DNA of 40,730 bases from a virus. This document shows, one piece after another, positions 35,789 to 40,730 of the stretch (positions are counted from its first letter, which is position 1; each line of letters begins with the position of its first letter). The stretch is from positions 1-40,730 of IMG/VR virus record IMGVR_UViG_3300025646_000107. One strand, written 5' to 3'. The notes below the pieces were generated by a model. It did not search any database and had not been told where the DNA came from. It was given only the letters and a program-made list of their open reading frames with translations. A program made the translations under genes and the position numbers.

Positions 35789-36916
35789 TCAGGTGTCAGC
35801 CGAGGCCGAGAAGTAGGCCGTCACGATGCCGAAATCCTTCTGCGTCGTGCCCATGTTGCCGCTGGCGTTGTTGGCCCAGCGGACCTTCTCGATGCCGTGC
35901 GCCATCTCGATGCCGACGCCGGAGAAGTAGCCGTAGTCGTCCTCCTTCTTGGAGGTCGGCGTCGGCATCTCCTTGTTGACGTAGGCGATCGCCTGGCAGC
36001 CGCAGAGGAAGTTCACGCCCACGTCCGACGACGAATTGCCGACGCCGACAAGCGTGGTCTCGGTGTTGACCGACGACGAGAACTTGGCCACCTCGAACTC
36101 GGGGATCTCGCGGAAGATGATGCCATCATAGATGATGTCACCGTCCTGGAAGATCGGGTTGGCGTTTACGTCGCGCGGGCGCGCGTCGCGGTTCGCCGCG
36201 GCGATCGTCGTGTCCTTCTTGAGATCGCGGAAGCAGCGCGGGTGCGTCATCATCACGAAGTATTCGCGGCCCTGCGTGCCGGTCTTGAATGGACGGATTC
36301 GCGGGTAGGCCATGCGAGCCCGACGCTTCAGGAGATGCACTGACGCTGCCGTCAGCTTGTCGTTGGTCGTGTCGATGTTGGCCAGCGCCGCCGAATGGTC
36401 GTTGGCCGAATGGTTCGAGATCGCGTTGCCGAACAGCACGCGATCCGTATTGGCCGCAAGCCACGCATCCTTCGTCGCCTCGGACGCGTCGGTGTAGTTG
36501 GTCGTTCCCATCTTGTGGAACGCCTCGATGATCTGATACTTGATCTTTTCCGACGCCCAGGAGCGCAGCAGCGGGCGCTTGGCGGCCAGCAGGTTGTTCG
36601 CCGACTTCTCCCGCTCCTTCTTGCTCGTCTCGACGGCGTGGCGGTAGAACTCCCACGACACGTCAAAGTAGTACTGATCGAGCGCTTCCTCGTTGCCGCT
36701 GAGGCGGGTATTGCCGCTCACGCCCTCGCTCTGGAGGTCGAGCAGCAGAGGAATACGGATCGTATAGCCGTCAGAGCGCAGGTCGTTCTTGACGTGGATG
36801 ATGTCCATCTCCGACGTGCCCATGTACGGGGCAAAGCCGGACTCGCGGACATACGACTTCATGAAGTCCCGCTGCCATTTGGTCAGCTCGAGACCGGAAA
36901 GAACGGTGGTTTCCAT
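35789..36916 (-). CDS. Major capsid protein (N4 gp56-like family)
   Basis: A 375-aa protein. It begins SGLELTKWQRDFMKSYVRES and contains YTIRIPLLLDLQSEGVSGNT, the long ANNLLAAKRPLLRSWASEK helix, and REYFVMMTHPRCFRDLKKDT (about 230-250). The last matches the N4-gp56/DUF4043 coat family (HK97 fold). It has no N-terminal propeptide, and assembly would use the upstream scaffold. It is preceded by the scaffold and followed by an attenuator-like hairpin. The length is typical. Confidence 0.88.
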   Translation of the reverse strand: METTVLSGLELTKWQRDFMKSYVRESGFAPYMGTSEMDIIHVKNDLRSDGYTIRIPLLLDLQSEGVSGNTRLSGNEEALDQYYFDVSWEFYRHAVETSKKEREKSANNLLAAKRPLLRSWASEKIKYQIIEAFHKMGTTNYTDASEATKDAWLAANTDRVLFGNAISNHSANDHSAALANIDTTNDKLTAASVHLLKRRARMAYPRIRPFKTGTQGREYFVMMTHPRCFRDLKKDTTIAAANRDARPRDVNANPIFQDGDIIYDGIIFREIPEFEVAKFSSSVNTETTLVGVGNSSSDVGVNFLCGCQAIAYVNKEMPTPTSKKEDDYGYFSGVGIEMAHGIEKVRWANNASGNMGTTQKDFGIVTAYFSASADT

Positions 36917-36941
36917 TTAGGTTGGTTCCCGTGATGGCTGA

Positions 36942-37808
36942 TTAGCCGCCGGGACGCGCGAACACGGAATCGGCGGCGGTCTGCGGATCGAGATGCCCCC
37001 CCTGGCGCCCTGTCGGCGTGCCGTTCGCCAGCGTTCCGGGGAACGTCGGCCGCGGCTGTCCGCCACCGGCTTTGAGTTCGGCCAGCACCTTCTGGCGCTC
37101 CTCCTCACGGATGCGCTTCTCGTAGCTGTCCACGTCACTGCCGATGCGGGTCAAAGCCTCCTGACGCTTGTAGGCGTCGATCAGCTCGCCGTAGGGATCG
37201 CGGGCGTTGAGGAAGAAATGCTGTGCCGCGCCGGTCTGGATCGCCCACTGCTGGGCTTTCTGGACCAGATCATCGCCGAACTGGCGACGCGCCCAGACCT
37301 CGCTCATGTTGGCGATCTGGTCGCGGACCTGAAGCTGCATTGCCTCCTGCTGCCGCTGGATCTGCGTCTGCTGGAACCGTGCCCACCCTTCCGGGTCGAC
37401 ATAGGGGTCCGGCATCGCCTCCTGCTGCGGCTGCGCCTGCTGAGGGGGGCGCTGGTACATCTGCTGAAACGCCTGCATCTGGCCTTGTAGGGCCGCCAAC
37501 TGGCGCTCGGCCTCTTGTCGCTTCTGACGCTCACTCTGAAGCTCAGGCAGCGGGATCAGGCGCGGCTGTTGCTGGGGCGGCGTCTCGGGCTGCGAGGCTT
37601 GCGGCGGCGGCTCCGGCTGTGCCGGCTCTGCCTGCTGCGGCTCGTCCACGGGCTGGTTATGGACGGACGTGAACCGTCCGGCCTCGTCCCGCGGCTGGGC
37701 TGCCTCCGGTGCGACGGGCTCCGCACCGCTGTCGTGGCTGTCCTCAACGTCGTCGCGTGCGAACACGCTGTCGAAGCCCTCATCGGGCCTGCCAGTATCA
37801 GTCTGCAT
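36942..37808 (-). CDS. Scaffolding protein
   Basis: A 288-aa protein. It is acidic at the N-terminus, then rich in Pro and Gln (EPQQAEPAQPEPPPQASQPE) and then in charged and Gln coiled coil (LQSERQKRQEAERQLAALQG, then FQQTQIQRQQEAMQLQVRDQ). This is the standard make-up of podoviral scaffolds, which template the prohead and then leave. It sits directly before the coat gene. There is no protease motif, so it is not a fused protease-scaffold. Confidence 0.85.
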   Translation of the reverse strand: MQTDTGRPDEGFDSVFARDDVEDSHDSGAEPVAPEAAQPRDEAGRFTSVHNQPVDEPQQAEPAQPEPPPQASQPETPPQQQPRLIPLPELQSERQKRQEAERQLAALQGQMQAFQQMYQRPPQQAQPQQEAMPDPYVDPEGWARFQQTQIQRQQEAMQLQVRDQIANMSEVWARRQFGDDLVQKAQQWAIQTGAAQHFFLNARDPYGELIDAYKRQEALTRIGSDVDSYEKRIREEERQKVLAELKAGGGQPRPTFPGTLANGTPTGRQGGHLDPQTAADSVFARPGG

Positions 37809-37906
37809 GTTTCCTGCTGTCCGCTTTATCGTAGCTGGTCACGGGATCGTCGCTTTACGCCCGACGTGGCGAGGTCGCGGGATTACGCGCCCGCAATCGC
37901 GAGGAA

Positions 37907-37923
37907 CGCCGGTTGAGCCGGCG
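37907..37923 (-). other. Intercistronic hairpin before scaffold
   Basis: CGCCGG and CCGGCG form a 6-bp stem over a 5-nt loop in the 135-bp gap before the scaffold gene. A second GCGGG/CCCGC pair lies nearby. The gap has no gene. Confidence 0.4.
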
Positions 37924-37943
37924 AGGCTACGCACGTGGTCTGC

Positions 37944-38210
37944 TTACTGGTCCTTGCGATACCCGTCGGCATCGCGAAGCTTGTCGATGATGTCCTGATC
38001 GCGCCCGACGACACGGGCGGGGCGGGTCTCGCCGGTCCTGGCATCCGTCAACGAGATGCCGTCCAGCGCCTTGCGCGTCTCCGTGGCGCCGTCCGCGCCG
38101 TAGCGGATCCACTGGTAGATTTCCTCGGCGCGGGTCATGAGCGCGTCACCCGACAGCCCTTCCTGGCGAGCGGCCTCCAGCGCCTTGAGCCTCAATTCCT
38201 CATGCAACAT
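37944..38210 (-). CDS. Small protein between portal and scaffold
   Basis: An 88-aa protein starting at the ATG at 38210 (AGGAAG upstream). It is helical and charged (LHEELRLKALEAARQEGLSG, then RAEEIYQWIRYGAD) with a basic tail. Small genes of this kind in the same spot of podoviruses are of unknown role. It could be a portal-associated or assembly factor. Confidence 0.66.
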   Translation of the reverse strand: MLHEELRLKALEAARQEGLSGDALMTRAEEIYQWIRYGADGATETRKALDGISLTDARTGETRPARVVGRDQDIIDKLRDADGYRKDQ

Positions 38211-38248
38211 CACGCGGCTTCCTTTTCCTTGGCCGACTTGGCCTTGTG

Positions 38249-40171
38249 CTAGAGCATCTTCCGGTCGTGCTCGGCCTGGCGGTCCATGCGCTCGAGCTCC
38301 ATCCGATGCTTCTCCTGCTCGAACTGGAGGCGCGTTCGGTCGGCGTCAAGCTCCATGATCTTGAGGTTGCGCTGTGTTTCGGCCTCAAGCTGTTTCTGCT
38401 CGAGGTCGAGCTGCTTGAGCTGGAAGTCGGCGCCCTTCAACTGCATGTCCGCCTGGAACTTCATCTGATCCTGCTGCGCCTTGGCCTGCATCTGCTGCAT
38501 TTGCGCCTCGGCCTTGATCTGCTCCGGCGGCGGGCCTTGCGGCTGCGTGGCCTGCATCGCCTCGTCGATCATCTTGAGCAGGCGATCCTTGTTGTTCACG
38601 TTAGACAGCTCGATGAGCAGCTTGCCCGCCGGCGAGAATGCCGCCTCGCCCATGCTCGAGAAGTGCTGCATCAGCTCCTCGTTCATGACGATGGTGTCGG
38701 GGCCTTCATCGAGGATGATGTCCACGTCGATCTGCGCGACCACGTTCTGAGCCATGATCTGGCCCGTCATCGGGTCCATCTCGTACTGGTTCATGCCGAC
38801 GAACTGCACCGCGTTCTGGTCGTCCGTGATGCGTATCCACTTCTCACCCTGCCAGGCCTGACGGATGCGGCTCCACATCTTGCGATAGCAGCGGAGCTTC
38901 CAGTCGCGCTGGCGCTCGAATACCGGCGAAAGCTCGGTCATGCCGCTGTCGCGCTGAGCCAGAAGCGCGCGGCCCGATGCACCGTCAACGCCTTCGCCCT
39001 GACCGACCAGCCCAGGGTTCGGGCCGTAGTTTTCCATCTCGGACAGCGCCATCGAATGCCGCTCGGCCTCGCCGCGCATCTCGACGGTATCGTCAACAAG
39101 GCCGATGTCCTCGCCCCATTTCGTATGGGCGGCGATCTTGATCTTGCCGTCCGGGCGAGCGATCGACTGCGAGAACTCGTCCACATCGTCAACCGCGCCT
39201 TCCTTGTAGAAGAACTGGCGGGTGCTCAGGCGATGCAGGAACTTGGAGGCGCTGTAATTGATCTCGTCCTGAATGCTCTTGAGCGTGCGGACGAGGCCGT
39301 AGCGGTCGCCGCGCTCATCGACGTAGGGCGACCACGCTTCATAGGGGCAATCGGGCGTGTTCTTCTCGCCGGTGTAGGGCGACCAGCCCTTTTCGAGCTC
39401 CACCTCGCCCGTGAAGAAACAGAAGTACCAGCCGAAGCCCTGCATGTGCGGCGCGAGGCTGCGCTGCTCCCAGAACTCGACCACGCGGACGCGCCGGCCC
39501 TCGAAGTCGCCCCACTGCTCCTGACGATCGTGCTCGATGATGGCCGACGACGTTCCCGCCTCGGCGTCCATCATGCTTTCGAGCGCTTCGGCCGCATGGC
39601 CCCACCGCTCCTTGGCCTCGTCGATGTCGAACCAGAGATGCAGGCCCAGGTAGCGGGCATCGCTTAAATCAGGCTGGATCGATCGCGGGTCATAGAAGAA
39701 GCGATCGACCGGGACGTGACGGATGGCCGGATCGCTGCCCTCGATGCCGATGAACGCCACACCGATGCCGCTCACCAGAGCGTCGTGCATCACGTCGGAC
39801 GAGATTTTTTCCCAGCGGCTCTGGTCGCAGACGTAGCGCAGACCGGCCGTGGCCACGTCGGCGTCCTTCTCGTGCTGCGGCGTCCGCGGGTAGGCCTTCG
39901 GGTCACGACGCAGGCGCTGCTCGGTGCCAACGAGAAAGTCGATCTTGCGCTTGATGCGGTTGCGCACCGTCGCCTGCTGGCCGCGGCGTTTCAGGCGCTC
40001 GACTTCGATGTCTGTCCACTGCTTGTCGTGGTAATACTTCCGCGCCTCGCGGGCTTCCTCCTGCTCCTGCCGCTTGTTGGTCTCGTAGGCACGAAACCAG
40101 CGGCGCTTGCGGTGGAGGCCGGGCTCGTCCTTCTTGTCGGCGACAGAGCCGGTCACGGCGTACGACTGCAC
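38249..40171 (-). CDS. Portal protein (P22 gp1-like)
   Basis: A 640-aa protein starting at a GTG (40171) two bases past the terL stop (GGAGGG upstream). Domain order: N-terminal RKRRWFRAYETNKRQEQEEA and YYHDKQWTDIEVERLKRRGQ, the stem with RNRIKRKIDFLVGTEQ, a wing region, then a long Gln/Glu coiled-coil barrel (about 530-640: EQIKAEAQMQQMQAKAQQDQ and onward). This is the P22-like portal, which is larger than most, and the C-terminal helix barrel is characteristic. The dodecamer forms the channel for DNA entry and exit. An antisense plus ORF across it is a shadow. Confidence 0.9.
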   Translation of the reverse strand: MQSYAVTGSVADKKDEPGLHRKRRWFRAYETNKRQEQEEAREARKYYHDKQWTDIEVERLKRRGQQATVRNRIKRKIDFLVGTEQRLRRDPKAYPRTPQHEKDADVATAGLRYVCDQSRWEKISSDVMHDALVSGIGVAFIGIEGSDPAIRHVPVDRFFYDPRSIQPDLSDARYLGLHLWFDIDEAKERWGHAAEALESMMDAEAGTSSAIIEHDRQEQWGDFEGRRVRVVEFWEQRSLAPHMQGFGWYFCFFTGEVELEKGWSPYTGEKNTPDCPYEAWSPYVDERGDRYGLVRTLKSIQDEINYSASKFLHRLSTRQFFYKEGAVDDVDEFSQSIARPDGKIKIAAHTKWGEDIGLVDDTVEMRGEAERHSMALSEMENYGPNPGLVGQGEGVDGASGRALLAQRDSGMTELSPVFERQRDWKLRCYRKMWSRIRQAWQGEKWIRITDDQNAVQFVGMNQYEMDPMTGQIMAQNVVAQIDVDIILDEGPDTIVMNEELMQHFSSMGEAAFSPAGKLLIELSNVNNKDRLLKMIDEAMQATQPQGPPPEQIKAEAQMQQMQAKAQQDQMKFQADMQLKGADFQLKQLDLEQKQLEAETQRNLKIMELDADRTRLQFEQEKHRMELERMDRQAEHDRKML

Positions 40172-40730
40172 TTAGACCCTCCAGCTCTGTTCGCTTGACT
40201 GGCTTGCACGGCGATAGCCGTCCGATGGCGTCTTCTTGACCTGCGGCGCCTTGCGCACCCAAGGACGCGACATGCAGGCATAGCGCCACTCATCGCCGGC
40301 GTGGTCTTCGCCGTCCGAGTCGATATCCTCGGGTCTGTCCTTGTCGTGCTGCAGGGCTGGGATCGTCCTGATGCTGTCATGGCACGTCGAGAACGTGACC
40401 AGCATGGGGTGCCCATCCTCATCGCCAACGAGCCTGCCGCGCATCTGGTCCCAGCCACCCATGGCGCCGCGCTGAGACACGCGCGCATTGTCAGCCGGTC
40501 GGAACGTGACCTTCTCTCGCGCCATGGCCTGAGCAATCGACTCGCCGCCGTCTTCTGCGAACGCTGCCGGGTCGAGCACGCGATAGCTGAGCTTCACTGT
40601 GTCATTGACCTCGCGTTCCTTGATGCCGCGCGCCACAGCGTCGGCGTGGAGCTTTAGGCCTTCGTTCGGCTTCTTGGCGCCGTACCATTCACGGTAGCGG
40701 ACAAGGCAGCCACGCGGGATCTGGACGCGG
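40172..40730 (-). CDS. terL: Terminase large subunit (TerL), C-terminal part
   Basis: This is the continuation of the gene that starts at 1083. Its TAA lies at 40172-40174, two bases before the portal GTG. It contains the nuclease region LVTFSTCHDSIRTIPALQHD, then DGEDHAGDEWRYACMSRPW, whose acidic residues (near 449 and 453 of the joined protein) bind metal. The 163-base overlap with the left end encodes identical residues in both copies. The joined product has a complete ATPase and a complete nuclease. Confidence 0.93.
   Translation of the reverse strand, partial: RVQIPRGCLVRYREWYGAKKPNEGLKLHADAVARGIKEREVNDTVKLSYRVLDPAAFAEDGGESIAQAMAREKVTFRPADNARVSQRGAMGGWDQMRGRLVGDEDGHPMLVTFSTCHDSIRTIPALQHDKDRPEDIDSDGEDHAGDEWRYACMSRPWVRKAPQVKKTPSDGYRRASQSSEQSWRV
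40568..40730. repeat. Terminal direct repeat, right copy
   Basis: This matches 1-163 except at three synonymous positions in terL (see the left copy). It closes the genome into a circle. The identical part is 126 bases (40605-40730). Confidence 0.9.

Noticed and set aside
38246-39667. Plus-strand ORF of 473 codons opposite the portal gene
   Set aside because: It mirrors the portal frame in GC-rich DNA, is Leu/His-rich without a fold, and the portal on the other strand is certain.
1-40730. tRNA genes
   Set aside because: No T-arm-like GTTCRANYC with a matching acceptor stem was found by eye. A dedicated tRNA scan would be decisive.

Overview
The window is a complete, circularly closing genome of a tailed, P22-like podovirus (a dsDNA phage of about 40.6 kb), most likely infecting an alphaproteobacterium. 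The last 163 bases repeat the first 163 with only three differences. The large terminase gene runs off the left end of the window and resumes, in frame, at the right end. The host inference rests on a full-length GcrA cell-cycle regulator (13150-13683), a family confined to Alphaproteobacteria that work with CcrM/GANTC methylation. It also fits the GC-rich composition and the type of small phage proteins present. A small serine recombinase and two repressor-like helix-turn-helix proteins suggest a temperate or plasmid-like lifestyle. No large integrase and no att site were recognised.

Layout. (1) Late operon, minus strand, about 23.8 kb: from a promoter at about 4583-4611 through an HNH-AP2 homing endonuclease, an outer-membrane beta-barrel, a membrane/coiled-coil protein, TerS and TerL (1083 to 1, continuing at the right end). 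It then runs through portal, scaffold, major capsid protein, gp4/gp10-like tail accessory factors, ejection proteins and tailspike to a lysis cassette (M15 endolysin, Rz/Rz1, XhlA-like holin) that ends at 21170. (2) Immunity/early switch at 4718-5190: an HTH repressor facing away from a strong sigma-70-type promoter. It is followed by two plus-strand genes (5188-6379) separated by stable RNA hairpins and closed by a rho-independent terminator. (3) Replication block, minus strand, 13054 down to 6611: an initiator with iterons inside its own gene, a helicase-loader-like protein, an SNF2-type helicase, a DNA methyltransferase, small secreted and membrane proteins, a winged-helix protein and a NusG-like antiterminator. 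(4) GcrA (13150-13683) and a second HTH regulator (13995-14228) that diverges from a plus-strand recombination operon. That operon (14442-18340) holds RecT, two tiny membrane proteins, an HNH nuclease and many small overlapping genes. (5) An accessory minus block (20359 to 18582) with the serine recombinase, next to two plus-strand genes driven by their own promoter.

How it works together. The early promoters share a TTGACG -35 and 17-bp spacing, and they fire the plus-strand operons away from the HTH genes. The initiator, loader and helicase probably start replication at iterons embedded in the initiator gene, as in lambda O. GcrA, or methylation at a GANTC site beside the predicted late promoter, and the NusG-like factor are the obvious candidates for controlling the very long late transcript. 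The structural module follows the P22 plan: portal, scaffold, coat, gp4, gp10, three ejection proteins, tailspike.

Points of most interest are the iteron arrays, the phage GcrA with a matching promoter site, several strongly structured leader RNAs, a membrane micro-ORF overlapping recT, and a pair of membrane/coiled-coil proteins with the same architecture. All family assignments are by eye from protein motifs; no database search was run.
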